Shown here: piece after piece, positions 1 through 8,731 of the stretch
Layout: every line of letters starts with the position of its first letter
Numbering within the stretch: position 1 is the stretch's first letter
DNA from: Azospirillum sp. TSO22-1
GTDB taxonomy: Bacteria > Pseudomonadota > Alphaproteobacteria > Azospirillales > Azospirillaceae
Reading direction: 5' to 3'
Assembly (NCBI RefSeq): GCF_003116015.1
Contig: NZ_LGQZ01000024.1
Location: forward strand, 1-37,147
Length of the DNA: 37,147 bases
Notes under the pieces: model-generated
Databases searched by the model: none
Seen by the model: the letters and a program-made list of their open reading frames with translations, nothing else
What the model was told of the DNA's origin: nothing
Made by a program: the position numbers and the translations under genes

Positions 1-482
<482 letters not shown>

Positions 483-724
483 GCGCAAGGCCACCACATT
501 CCAGGTGAAAACCGGGGGAGGCGCCGCATCTCCCGGGTCCCCCCTGACCAACAACGATCTGCGGCCAGAGATGAGCCGCGGAGCGGGGGATCGGGCAACG
601 ACATCAGCTTGGCCAGGATACCCCAACCTTCTCGGGGCAACGTCGCAATGACGATCGCCCACCGCTAGGAACACTCTGTGGAACAGGCGTCGGATCGCCG
701 CCGCCTCTTTGAACGGGAACTCCA
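483..724. other. Intergenic region, thiolase to satP
   Basis: This stretch of about 240 bases has no convincing gene. It contains a GGGAG/CTCCC hairpin (516-520 with 530-534) shortly after the thiolase stop, without a T run, so it is at best a weak terminator. I see no good -35/-10 pair before the transporter gene. Confidence 0.4.
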
Positions 725-1351
725 ATGTCTGCACATTCCATCGTCGCGAAACCATTCCCCGTCCCCGCGACTGCCGATCCGGCACCGAAACCGATCCCCA
801 AACATGGGAACCCGGCTGTTGTAGGGCTTGCGGGATTTGGGCTGTCCACTTTGCTTCTGCAGTTCCATAATGTCGGCTGGGTCGGGATCGGTCCGGTCGT
901 CTGGCTCGGCCTCGTCTTCGGCGGCGCCGCCCAGATGATCGCCGGTCTTCAAGAGATGAAAGCTGGCAACAACTTCGGGTACAGCGCCTTTACTTCGTAC
1001 GGCTGCTTCTGGATCGCTCTCGGCTTGATGCAGATCGGCAATGCGACAGGTCTGTTCACAGTCACTGAAACGGATGTGGGGTGGTACCTGGTGGTCTGGA
1101 CCCTCTACACCGCGGTCATGACCGTCGGAGCGTTGCGAATCAGCACCGTGCTTGGGTTGGTGTTCATCACGCTGCTGATCGGCTTCGTCCTGCTCGACCT
1201 CGCTCATTTCATGTCTCACACGTTCACCGTCCTTGCCGGCTACGAGTTGATGGTGTGTGCCGGGTTGGCGCTTTACGGAATGGCTCATGCGGTCTTTCTT
1301 GACGTCTTCGGCCGCGACGTCCTGCCAATGGGGAAACCCATCATCTCCTGA
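725..1351 (+). CDS. satP: Acetate uptake transporter, GPR1/FUN34/YaaH (SatP) family
   Basis: This 208-residue inner-membrane protein should import acetate or succinate with protons. After a hydrophilic N-terminus rich in Pro and Lys, residues about 28-40 carry the family hallmark NPAVVGLAGFGLSTLL (NPAPLGL in most members). Roughly six hydrophobic segments follow, as expected for the hexameric SatP channels, and the length is normal (190-210). It lies 240 bases after a thiolase gene on the same strand, so a link to acetyl-CoA metabolism is possible, but nothing shows co-transcription. The start follows an AACGGGAAC stretch, a weak ribosome-binding site. It ends just before a 38-bp palindrome. 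Confidence 0.9.
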   Translation: MSAHSIVAKPFPVPATADPAPKPIPKHGNPAVVGLAGFGLSTLLLQFHNVGWVGIGPVVWLGLVFGGAAQMIAGLQEMKAGNNFGYSAFTSYGCFWIALGLMQIGNATGLFTVTETDVGWYLVVWTLYTAVMTVGALRISTVLGLVFITLLIGFVLLDLAHFMSHTFTVLAGYELMVCAGLALYGMAHAVFLDVFGRDVLPMGKPIIS

Positions 1352-1368
1352 CGGCGGCAGTATCGATC

Positions 1369-1406
1369 GTCTCAACCGCAGTCGTTGTAACGACTTCGGT
1401 TGAGAC
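1369..1406. terminator. 38-bp interrupted palindrome after satP
   Basis: GTCTCAACCG at 1369-1378 pairs perfectly with CGGTTGAGAC at 1397-1406, and AGTCGTT pairs with AACGACT inside; only one mismatched pair and a 2-base GT centre remain. It sits 17 bases after the satP stop. There is no T run on either side, so a Rho-independent terminator is not certain; a protein-binding or recombination site is an alternative. Confidence 0.55.
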
Positions 1407-1505
1407 AGGTGGTTCTGGCTAACGCAGCGACCGATAACGTCTCTCACTACCGGTGCCACAGAACGGAACACGTGCCTGAGCTTTGAACAGGTCCGCCTTT
1501 CAAAG

Positions 1506-1528
1506 GTCAGCTTTGGGTCAGGACGAGC
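1506..1528 (+). repeat. Left copy of an inverted repeat pair flanking the recombinase
   Basis: GTCAGCTTTGGGTCAGGA here matches the reverse complement of the copy at 2317-2340 in 16 of 18 positions. The pair brackets the tyrosine recombinase gene at 1572-2192 and nothing else. The core (CTTTGGGTCA) resembles a palindromic intergenic unit I remember from other alphaproteobacteria, so it may be a dispersed repeat rather than an element end. Confidence 0.5.
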
Positions 1529-1571
1529 CGGGAAGTGCTCCCGTTTGCCGAGGGCACTCCCTCATAGCTCT

Positions 1572-2192
1572 TCAAATCTCGGTCTGCTCGGCCAATGCCA
1601 GAGCATCCTCGACCTCGATCCCCAGATAGCGGACCGTGCTCTCCAGCTTGGTGTGGCCGAGCAGGAGCTGGATGGCGCGCAGATTGCCGGTTCGCCGGTA
1701 GATCAGGGTCGCCTTCGTCCGGCGCATGGAATGCGTCCCGTAGGTCGCTGGGTCGAGACCTATCTCACCGACCCAGCGATCGACCAGTCGGGCATATTGA
1801 CGCGTCGAGATCGGTCGATCCGGCCGCACACGGCTCGGGAACAGATAATCGCTGCTGCGGCCGCTCCTCAGCCGAATCCATCCGCCGACCGACTCCCGGG
1901 TCTGCTCGGTGATCTCGAACTGGACCGGATGGCCCGTCTTCTGCTGCACCACGGTCGCGCGGGAGCGCACCGAGCCGTTCAAGGCAACATCGCCAATCTT
2001 GAGGCGGACGAGATCGCACCCACGCAGCTTGCTGTCGATGGCCAGATCGAACATCGCGAGGTCGCGTGCCGCGTCCGCCAGTTGAAGGCGAATGCGGATC
2101 CCCCAGACATGCTTCGGCTTGAGCGGAGGTTTCGGTCCGATCAGGCGGCCTTTGTTCCACGGGACCCGACCGACCTGGGAGGCTTGGCTCAT
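1572..2192 (-). CDS. Stand-alone tyrosine recombinase/integrase
   Basis: This 206-residue protein is almost only a tyrosine-recombinase catalytic domain and lacks the usual N-terminal core-binding domain. All active-site residues can be placed: R57 (LRGCDLVRL), K85 (QQKTGH), H154 and R157 (HSMRR), H180 (LLGHTK) and nucleophile Y189 (VRYLGI). The ATG at 2192 is chosen because GAGGAG lies about eight bases before it; the frame stays open upstream to about 2333 but that part looks non-coding. Short integrases of this type occur as repeated single genes in alphaproteobacterial genomes. No cargo or att core was found, but short inverted repeats flank it. The substrate site is unknown. Confidence 0.88.
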   Translation of the reverse strand: MSQASQVGRVPWNKGRLIGPKPPLKPKHVWGIRIRLQLADAARDLAMFDLAIDSKLRGCDLVRLKIGDVALNGSVRSRATVVQQKTGHPVQFEITEQTRESVGGWIRLRSGRSSDYLFPSRVRPDRPISTRQYARLVDRWVGEIGLDPATYGTHSMRRTKATLIYRRTGNLRAIQLLLGHTKLESTVRYLGIEVEDALALAEQTEI

Positions 2193-2316
2193 CCTTGGTC
2201 TCCTCGTGAACATGTGCCTCTCCGGTTCGGCGAGGCAGAGTCCACCAGCATCGGATGGAACCATTGAGGATCGGTGGAGGTGCCGGCCCACTGGCTGAGG
2301 TGCGCCAGGAGCCGAA

Positions 2317-2340
2317 GTTCGCTCTTGACCCAAAGCCGAC
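2317..2340 (-). repeat. Right copy of an inverted repeat pair flanking the recombinase
   Basis: The reverse complement starts GTCGGCTTTGGGTCAAGA and matches the 1506-1528 copy in 16 of 18 positions. Within itself it forms an imperfect hairpin (GTTCGCT against AGCCGAC). It lies about 125 bases upstream of the recombinase start. Confidence 0.5.
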
Positions 2341-2373
2341 GTACAGTCAGGTTCTGAATGGGCGCTCAGTTCG

Positions 2374-4890
2374 TTATTCGATGAGCACTCGCTTCTTTCC
2401 GCTCACGTTCCGGATTGGCCCGGCCCTCTTTGACGGTGCGGGTTCGGCCGGCGCAATGGAGGATGCCGTGTCCCGCGCGGCCAGAAGGTCCTCGAGGAGC
2501 GCTTCCACGCGGGGCATGTGGACGACACGTTGCTCGTAAGGGATTTCGATGCGCTGCGCCCGGAACGTCTCAAGGATCTGCATCCGTACGTCGTTGCGCA
2601 CCGTCTGGATGATCTCGGTGTCCGCCAGGAAGAAGCGCAGCTCGAACTGCAGGGCACTCGCGCCGAAGTCGCGGAACGCGACCACCGGCGGGGGATCGCG
2701 CAGCACGTGCGGGTGCTCCTGAGCGATCCGCAGCAGGAGGTCGTGGACCAGGCGCGCGTCGGCATCGTACCCGACGCCGACCTTGATCTCCACCCGAGTC
2801 GTCCGGTCCAGCAGCGTCCAGTTGACCACGGCCTTGGAGATGAACTCCGAATTGGGGATGACCAGCGAAGCACCCTGGAAGGTCCGAACCTCGGTGGCGC
2901 GCACGCTGATGCGGCGCACCACGCCCTCGACTCCGTCCACCACCACCCAGTCGCCAACCTTGACCGGCCGCTCCACCAGCATGACCAGACCAGCGATGAA
3001 GTTGCCGACGATGTTCTGCAGGCCGAAGCCGATGCCGACCGACAGCGCACTGGCGATCATCGCGAGGTTCGACAGGTCGAGGCCGAGGATGCCCACCGCC
3101 ACCAGCACGGCCAGCGTCGCGCCGAGATAGCCGACGCCGGTGCGGATCGAATTGCGCAGGCCGATGTCGAGGGACAGCCGGGCCAGGAACCATCCGTCCA
3201 AATGGCGCTGGAGGAAGCGCGTCGCGGCGGTCATGGTGGCGAGCGCCACGGCCGCCTTGAGGACGCTGGCCGGCGCGACGCGCACGCCGGCGATCACCAC
3301 GCCGCCGAAGACGGTATCGGCGACGTCGGCCATCTCCGATACCGAAGTGCCTGTCAAGGGCAGCAGGGCCAGGGCGGCCACGACGAACAGCGCGCCGTCG
3401 ATGACGACCCACCCAGCATGATTCAGATACCTCCTCCCCATCCCCGGTTCGGCGATCGTGTCGCCGACCTCCGCCAGCAGGCCGCCACGCCGCTCCAGCA
3501 GCGCGCACCACATCTCGCGCAGGACGCCGCGCACCGCGTGCAGGACGCCCGCGACGATGACGCCGGCCAGCATGAGCTTCGACGCGTAGACCGCGGCGGC
3601 CAGATAGCCGAGCGCCGCCGCGACCAGCGACAGCGCGGCGACGGCACCGACCGCCAGACGCACGCGCGGCCAAGCGGTTCGCCGGGCGTCGGGCTCCGCC
3701 TGCGGGGCGACCACCCACAGCCGGCCGGGCAGCACCGTCCACAGCGACGCAACGATCAGCGCCATCGTGGCGAGGCCGACGACGGAGCGCAGCTCGGGCG
3801 GCGTGAACATGCCTTCGGACAGGCTGATCCCGGTGCCGGCCACGGTCAGCCCGGTGGCGGCGACGGTGATCCGGCGCACCAGGGGGCGGGCGCGGTCTGG
3901 AGTAATGTCCGCCAGCTGCCATTCGGGATGGCCAGGCACCAGGGTGCCGCGGGCGACGCCCGTCGCCAGGAAGAACGCGACGATGCCGCCCGCGATGCTC
4001 GGCACCAGCGCGGACACCGGCCCCGCGTCGGGCACGTCGCGAAGCACGCCGAGCAGCGACGCCGTGACAGCGACGGTGGGTGCCACCGTCACCAGGGCGC
4101 CGGCCACCGCCTCGATCGCCATCCGCATCATCCGCTCGCGGTAGCGGGGCCTCTCCGGCCCCGGGCTATACCCGAAGCGGCGGCGCAGCAGCCGGCGCAC
4201 CGGCAGGGCCAGCAGAGCCAGCACGGCGGCAATGGCCGCAAGCTTGGAGAGCCGCCCGCGCCAGCCGGGCTGGGCGATGACGGCGTCCACCGCGTGGCCG
4301 ATGCGCTCCTGAACGTAGGCCGCCTGTTCCGGCACCTCGGCCCAGGTGGTGGGCGACAGTGGCATCGGGCTGCGCCTGCGGAGGTGCTCGGTCAGCCGCG
4401 TCATGCGCTGGTCGGCGGCCGTGCGCAGCAGGATGCCTGACCGGGTGAGGATCAGGTCGGCCTGCTTGCCGCGCCCTTCCACTTCGGCCATGGCGTCGGT
4501 CAGGCGTTTGCGCTCGGCGGCGACGGCTGCCGCCTCGGGCGCTTGGTCGCCGGCCGGGGGACTTCCGAGGGAGAGAAGCAGGGGGCGCATGCCGTCGCGG
4601 CCGCCGGCCGCCGCGGCGCCGGCCTCGCGCGCCTCCGCCTGCACGCGGGTCAGGTCGCGCCGCAGCGCCTCGTACGCGGCGGTGTCGAGATCGCCGGCCG
4701 CGATCCGCGTCGCGGCCTGGTTCAGCACCGCCTGCCATGCGGTGAAACGGGCTGTGAATTCGGCCGCCGGGCTGACGGCGGGGGCGGCTGCCGGGTCCTG
4801 GCCGAAGGCGGGAACCACGGCGGCGAGCAGGAGCCACCCGGCGGCGAGGCTCCCTAGGAGACGGCGGAATAGGGCGGCGGGCTCGGCCAT
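2374..4890 (-). CDS. MscS-family mechanosensitive channel with N-terminal DUF3772-like domain
   Basis: This 838-residue inner-membrane channel should open under membrane tension and release solutes on osmotic downshock. A signal peptide (about residues 1-30, ending AFG before QDP) leads a periplasmic helical region (about 35-195) like the DUF3772 domain of large MscS proteins. Many membrane segments follow. The MscS pore and beta domain start near residue 605 with SVGIGFGLQNIVGNFIAG and continue with VERPVKVGDWV, VVDGVEG and VIPNSEFISK, all classic. The length is far above that of E. coli MscS (286) and in the range of large MscS paralogs. It is the last gene of the leftward run, 54 bases after the HD-GYP gene, with AGAGGAA before its ATG. 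Its stop is TAA. Confidence 0.93.
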   Translation of the reverse strand: MAEPAALFRRLLGSLAAGWLLLAAVVPAFGQDPAAAPAVSPAAEFTARFTAWQAVLNQAATRIAAGDLDTAAYEALRRDLTRVQAEAREAGAAAAGGRDGMRPLLLSLGSPPAGDQAPEAAAVAAERKRLTDAMAEVEGRGKQADLILTRSGILLRTAADQRMTRLTEHLRRRSPMPLSPTTWAEVPEQAAYVQERIGHAVDAVIAQPGWRGRLSKLAAIAAVLALLALPVRRLLRRRFGYSPGPERPRYRERMMRMAIEAVAGALVTVAPTVAVTASLLGVLRDVPDAGPVSALVPSIAGGIVAFFLATGVARGTLVPGHPEWQLADITPDRARPLVRRITVAATGLTVAGTGISLSEGMFTPPELRSVVGLATMALIVASLWTVLPGRLWVVAPQAEPDARRTAWPRVRLAVGAVAALSLVAAALGYLAAAVYASKLMLAGVIVAGVLHAVRGVLREMWCALLERRGGLLAEVGDTIAEPGMGRRYLNHAGWVVIDGALFVVAALALLPLTGTSVSEMADVADTVFGGVVIAGVRVAPASVLKAAVALATMTAATRFLQRHLDGWFLARLSLDIGLRNSIRTGVGYLGATLAVLVAVGILGLDLSNLAMIASALSVGIGFGLQNIVGNFIAGLVMLVERPVKVGDWVVVDGVEGVVRRISVRATEVRTFQGASLVIPNSEFISKAVVNWTLLDRTTRVEIKVGVGYDADARLVHDLLLRIAQEHPHVLRDPPPVVAFRDFGASALQFELRFFLADTEIIQTVRNDVRMQILETFRAQRIEIPYEQRVVHMPRVEALLEDLLAARDTASSIAPAEPAPSKRAGPIRNVSGKKRVLIE

Positions 4891-4944
4891 GGCGGATTCC
4901 TCTTCTTCGGCGAAGGACGGCGGCGGACCGCAGGAGCCACGGCG

Positions 4945-5634
4945 CTACGCACCGAAAAGCCGTAGCCGCAGGTTGTCGAGATAGGGGGCCAATTCGTCCT
5001 CGGAGAGGTTTCCGAACGTGTGGTAGAGGTGCGGCGCCAGCCGGATGAACGCGGCGGCAAGGGTCGGATCGAAGTGCGTACCCTTGCCGGCTTCCAGGCA
5101 GTCCAGGGCATCCTCGAACGCCATGGCCCGCTTGTAGGGGCGCACCGAGACCAGGGCGTCAAAGACGTCGACGACGGCGAAGGCGCGGGCGATCAAGGGG
5201 ATGTCCTCCCCCGTCAGCCGGTCGGGATAGCCAGTTCCGTCATAGCGCTCGTGGTGGTGACGGACGACCGGGATGGCGTAGTGGAACGCCGGCATCTGGC
5301 CGAGCAGCTGCGCGCCGAGGTCGCAATGCCGCCGTATCACCTCCCACTCCGCGCTGGACAGCGGTCCGGCCTTCAGCAGGATGCGGTCGGGGATGGCGAT
5401 CTTGCCGAGGTCGTGCAGGTAGGCGCCGACCATCAGGTCGCGGACCGGCTGCGGGTCGAGGCCGATCGCGTCGCCGAGCAGGCCGGCGTACAGCGCCACC
5501 CTGAGGTTATGGTCCCCCGTGTCGTGGTCGCGCATGGCGATCGCTTTCCCGAGCACCTGGGCGATCTGGATGTTCTGTTCCAGCAGCGCGCGTTCGAACG
5601 CGCGCTGCTGTGCGTGAAGGGTCCTTGACGACAT
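4945..5634 (-). CDS. HD-GYP domain cyclic-di-GMP phosphodiesterase
   Basis: This cytoplasmic 229-residue protein is almost entirely an HD-GYP domain, which hydrolyses cyclic di-GMP. The metal-binding residues are in place: H42 (TGDHNLRV), H74-D75 and K78 in YLHDLGKIAIPDR, H103, H126-H127 and the diagnostic GYP at 135-137 (RYDGTGYP). Residues 1-30 form a short helical lead with no sensor domain, so its input must come from elsewhere. It starts 10 bases after the RND pump stop, with AGGAGG overlapping that stop, so translation is probably coupled. This suggests that the efflux operon lowers cyclic di-GMP when it is induced. That link is inference. Confidence 0.92.
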   Translation of the reverse strand: MSSRTLHAQQRAFERALLEQNIQIAQVLGKAIAMRDHDTGDHNLRVALYAGLLGDAIGLDPQPVRDLMVGAYLHDLGKIAIPDRILLKAGPLSSAEWEVIRRHCDLGAQLLGQMPAFHYAIPVVRHHHERYDGTGYPDRLTGEDIPLIARAFAVVDVFDALVSVRPYKRAMAFEDALDCLEAGKGTHFDPTLAAAFIRLAPHLYHTFGNLSEDELAPYLDNLRLRLFGA

Positions 5635-5644
5635 GGTGGCCTCC

Positions 5645-8600
5645 TCACGCCTCCAGCAGAACGGCCGCGTCCGGCTGAGATGGATGCCCGTCCGCGTGCG
5701 GCCGCTCGATCCGGAACCAAGCGACGTAGAGCGCCGGGAGGAACACCAGGGTCAGCAGCGTCGCCACCGCCAAGCCACCGATGATGGCGTAGGCCATCGG
5801 CCCCCAGAACACCGTCGGCGCGATGGGGATCATGCCGAGGATCGCCGCCGCCGCGGTGAGCAGGATCGGACGGAAGCGGTGGGTGGTCGCCGCCACCACC
5901 GCGTCCCACGGGTGGAGCCCGTCCGCCTTCTCGGTCTCGATCTGGTCGATGAGGATCACCGAGTTGCGCGCGATCATGCCGGTCAGCGCCAGCACGCCCA
6001 GGATCGCCACGAAGCCGAGCGGCTTGCCTGAGGCGAGCAGCGCCGCGACGACGCCGATGACGCCCAGCGGTGCCACGCTGAGGACGAGGAACAGGCGGTT
6101 GAAGCCCTGCAACTGGACCATCAGGATCGTCAGCATCAGCAGGAGCATCACCGGCACCACGGCGATCACCGACGCCTGCGACTTGCCGCTCTCCTCCGCG
6201 TTGCCACCGAGGTCCACGTGGTAGCCCGCCGGCAGGCCGACGTTCAGCGCAGCGACCTTCGGCGCCAGCGCCTCCACCACGGTGGCGGGCTGGGTGCCCG
6301 GGGCGACGTCGGCCTGCACGGTCAGCGTCGGCTTGCGGTCGCGGCGCCAGATGAACGGCAGCTCCTGCCCGTACTCGACCGAGGCGAACTGGCTCAAGGG
6401 AACGGTCTTCCCGTTGGGCAGGGGCACCTGAAGCGTCCGGATGGTCGCCGGCGACACGCGCTGCTCGGCGGACGCACGGGTCAGCACATCGACCAGATAG
6501 ATGTCGTCACGCATCTGGGTGACGGTGACGCCGGTCACCACCGCGTTGAGGGTTTGGGCCAGATCCTGGGAGCTGAGCCCCAGCAGACGGGCCTGGTCCT
6601 GGTCGACGCGGAGCTGCATGGTGCGCGCCGGTTCGAGCCAGTTGTAGTTGACCTTCTGGACGGCTGTGTCCGAGGCCATGAGCTGGGCGACGCGCAACGC
6701 GATCTCCCGCACCGCTTCGGGCTCCGGCCCGCTCACCCGGTACTGCAGCGGCCAGCCCACCGGCGGGCCGAGTTCCAGCGGATAGACGCGCCCGACGACG
6801 CTCGGGAAGTCGGTCTCCAGCGCCTGCTCCAGCCGTGCCTTCACGCGGTCGCGCACGTCCGCGCCCTTGGTCACCACCACGGCCTGGGAGAAGAAGTCGT
6901 TCGGAAGCTGCACGTCCATCGGCAGATAGAAGCGCACGGCGCCGCGGCCGACGTAGGTGCTCCAGCGCTCCACGTCCGGATCCCTGGCCAGGAAGCCGTC
7001 CAGGCGGGCCGACAGGTCCCGCGTCGCCTCGATCGAGGCGTTCTGCGGCAGCTTCAGGTCCACCAGCAGCTCGGGCCGGTCGGAGGCCGGGAAGAACTGC
7101 TGCGGGACGAAGCGCATGCCGTACAGCGACGCCCCGAACACTGCCAGTGTCACCGCGATGGTGGCCCAGCGGGCGCGCATCGCACGGTCGAGGACGCGGT
7201 GGAACAGGCGCATGAGACGGCCGCCCTCCTCGTCATGCACCGTCTTGGGCTTCTTCAGGATCCAGACGCCCAGCAGCGGGGAGAACAGCACCGCCACGAA
7301 CCAGGACGCGATCAGGGCGATGGCGACGACGGCGAAGATTGAGAAGGTGTACTCGCCCGCGGAGCTGCGCGCGAAGCCGATGGGCACGAAGCCGGCGACC
7401 GTTACCAGCGTGCCGGTGAGCATCGGGAAGGCGGTCGAGGTGTAGGCGAAGGTGGCGGCGCGCTCCTTGCTGTCGCCGCGCTCCAGCCGGGTGACCATGG
7501 TTTCCACCGTAATCATCGCGTCGTCGACGAGCAGGCCGAGCGCGATGATGAGGGCGCCCAGCGACACGCGCTGCAGGTCGATCCCGAAGATCTCCATCGC
7601 CACGAAGACGATGCCCAGGACCAGCGGGATGGACAGCGCCACCACGGCGCCCGCCCGCGTGCCGAGGCTGATGAAGCTGACCGCCAGAACGATGGCGATG
7701 GCCTCCCACAGCGCCTCCATGAACTCGTCTACGGCATGCTCCACGGTGGCGGGCTGTTCGGCCACCAGTGTCGCCTCGATGCCGACTGGCAGGTCCTTCA
7801 CGATCTCGGCCATGGCGTGCTCGACGTTGTGGCCCAGCGCCAGCACGTCGCCGCCGTCGCGCATGGCAATCGCCAGCCCGATCGCCTCCTGCCCGTTGAC
7901 GCGGAACACCGGCTGTGGCGGATCCGACGGGCCGCGGTTGACCCGCGCGATGTCGCCGAGGCGGATGATCCGGCCGTTGGCGACGAAGTTGACGGCCAGC
8001 ACGTCCTGTTCGGAGCGGAACGCGCCTGTGACGCGGATCAGGATCTTCTCGTCGCCGGTCTGGATCACGCCGGACGGCGTGACGGCGTTCTGCGCCTGCA
8101 AGGCGCCGACGAGCGCGGCGCGATCGATGCCGAGGCCGGCCAGCTGCTCGGTCGAGAACTCGACGTAGATGCGCTCGTCCTGGGCGCCAAGGACCTCGAT
8201 CTTCGAGACGTCCGGCACCTGGAGCAGCCGGGAGCGCACATCGTCTACATAGTCCTTCAGCTCGCGGTGCGAGAACCCGCTGGCGGTGAAGCCGTAGACG
8301 ATGCCATAGGTGTCGCCGAACTCGTCGTTGAAGCCCGGCCCAACGATGCCCTGCGGCAGGGTAGCGCGGATGTCGCCGACCTTCTTGCGCACCTGGTACC
8401 AGACGTCCGGCACCTTGGCGGCGGGCGTCGAGCCCTTGAGGTTGACGAAGATCGTCGACTGCCCAGCGGTCGTGTAGCTGCGCAGGTAGTCGAGGCCGGG
8501 CGTCTCCTGGAGCTTACGCTCCAGTCGCTCGGTGACCTGCTTGAGGGTGTCGTTGATCGTGGCGCCCGGCCACTGCGCCTGCACGACCATGGTCTTGATC

Positions 8601-8731
8601 GTGAAGGTGGGGTCCTCGTTGCGCCCGAGCTTGAGGTAGGACGCGACGCCGGCGGCCATGAGCACCAGCATCATGTAGGCGATGAGCGAGCGGTGCCCGA
8701 TCGCCCATTCGGACAGGTTGAGGCTCTTCAC
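5645..8731 (-). CDS. RND efflux pump, inner-membrane permease
   Basis: This AcrB/MdtC-like permease has 1028 residues, the usual RND length. It takes up toxic compounds from the membrane or periplasm and passes them to an outer-membrane channel using the proton gradient. The N-terminal block GRNEDPTFTIKTMVVQAQWP, the TM4 proton-relay pair D403-D404 (GLLVDDAMITVE), GMIARNSVILIDQ in the C-terminal half and the two large periplasmic loops are all present. The start is GTG at 8731, preceded by GGGAGG; it overlaps the stop of the fusion-protein gene by four bases (GTGA). The frame stays open far upstream, but that part is antisense-type sequence inside the preceding gene. No TolC-like gene is in the window, so the channel must be shared. 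Confidence 0.95.
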   Translation of the reverse strand: MKSLNLSEWAIGHRSLIAYMMLVLMAAGVASYLKLGRNEDPTFTIKTMVVQAQWPGATINDTLKQVTERLERKLQETPGLDYLRSYTTAGQSTIFVNLKGSTPAAKVPDVWYQVRKKVGDIRATLPQGIVGPGFNDEFGDTYGIVYGFTASGFSHRELKDYVDDVRSRLLQVPDVSKIEVLGAQDERIYVEFSTEQLAGLGIDRAALVGALQAQNAVTPSGVIQTGDEKILIRVTGAFRSEQDVLAVNFVANGRIIRLGDIARVNRGPSDPPQPVFRVNGQEAIGLAIAMRDGGDVLALGHNVEHAMAEIVKDLPVGIEATLVAEQPATVEHAVDEFMEALWEAIAIVLAVSFISLGTRAGAVVALSIPLVLGIVFVAMEIFGIDLQRVSLGALIIALGLLVDDAMITVETMVTRLERGDSKERAATFAYTSTAFPMLTGTLVTVAGFVPIGFARSSAGEYTFSIFAVVAIALIASWFVAVLFSPLLGVWILKKPKTVHDEEGGRLMRLFHRVLDRAMRARWATIAVTLAVFGASLYGMRFVPQQFFPASDRPELLVDLKLPQNASIEATRDLSARLDGFLARDPDVERWSTYVGRGAVRFYLPMDVQLPNDFFSQAVVVTKGADVRDRVKARLEQALETDFPSVVGRVYPLELGPPVGWPLQYRVSGPEPEAVREIALRVAQLMASDTAVQKVNYNWLEPARTMQLRVDQDQARLLGLSSQDLAQTLNAVVTGVTVTQMRDDIYLVDVLTRASAEQRVSPATIRTLQVPLPNGKTVPLSQFASVEYGQELPFIWRRDRKPTLTVQADVAPGTQPATVVEALAPKVAALNVGLPAGYHVDLGGNAEESGKSQASVIAVVPVMLLLMLTILMVQLQGFNRLFLVLSVAPLGVIGVVAALLASGKPLGFVAILGVLALTGMIARNSVILIDQIETEKADGLHPWDAVVAATTHRFRPILLTAAAAILGMIPIAPTVFWGPMAYAIIGGLAVATLLTLVFLPALYVAWFRIERPHADGHPSQPDAAVLLEA

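Noticed and set aside
2518..4440. Long open plus-strand frame opposite the MscS gene
   Set aside because: Its product is rich in Asp, Gln, Arg and His without any domain, the usual shadow of a GC-rich gene on the other strand; the minus strand has full MscS motifs.
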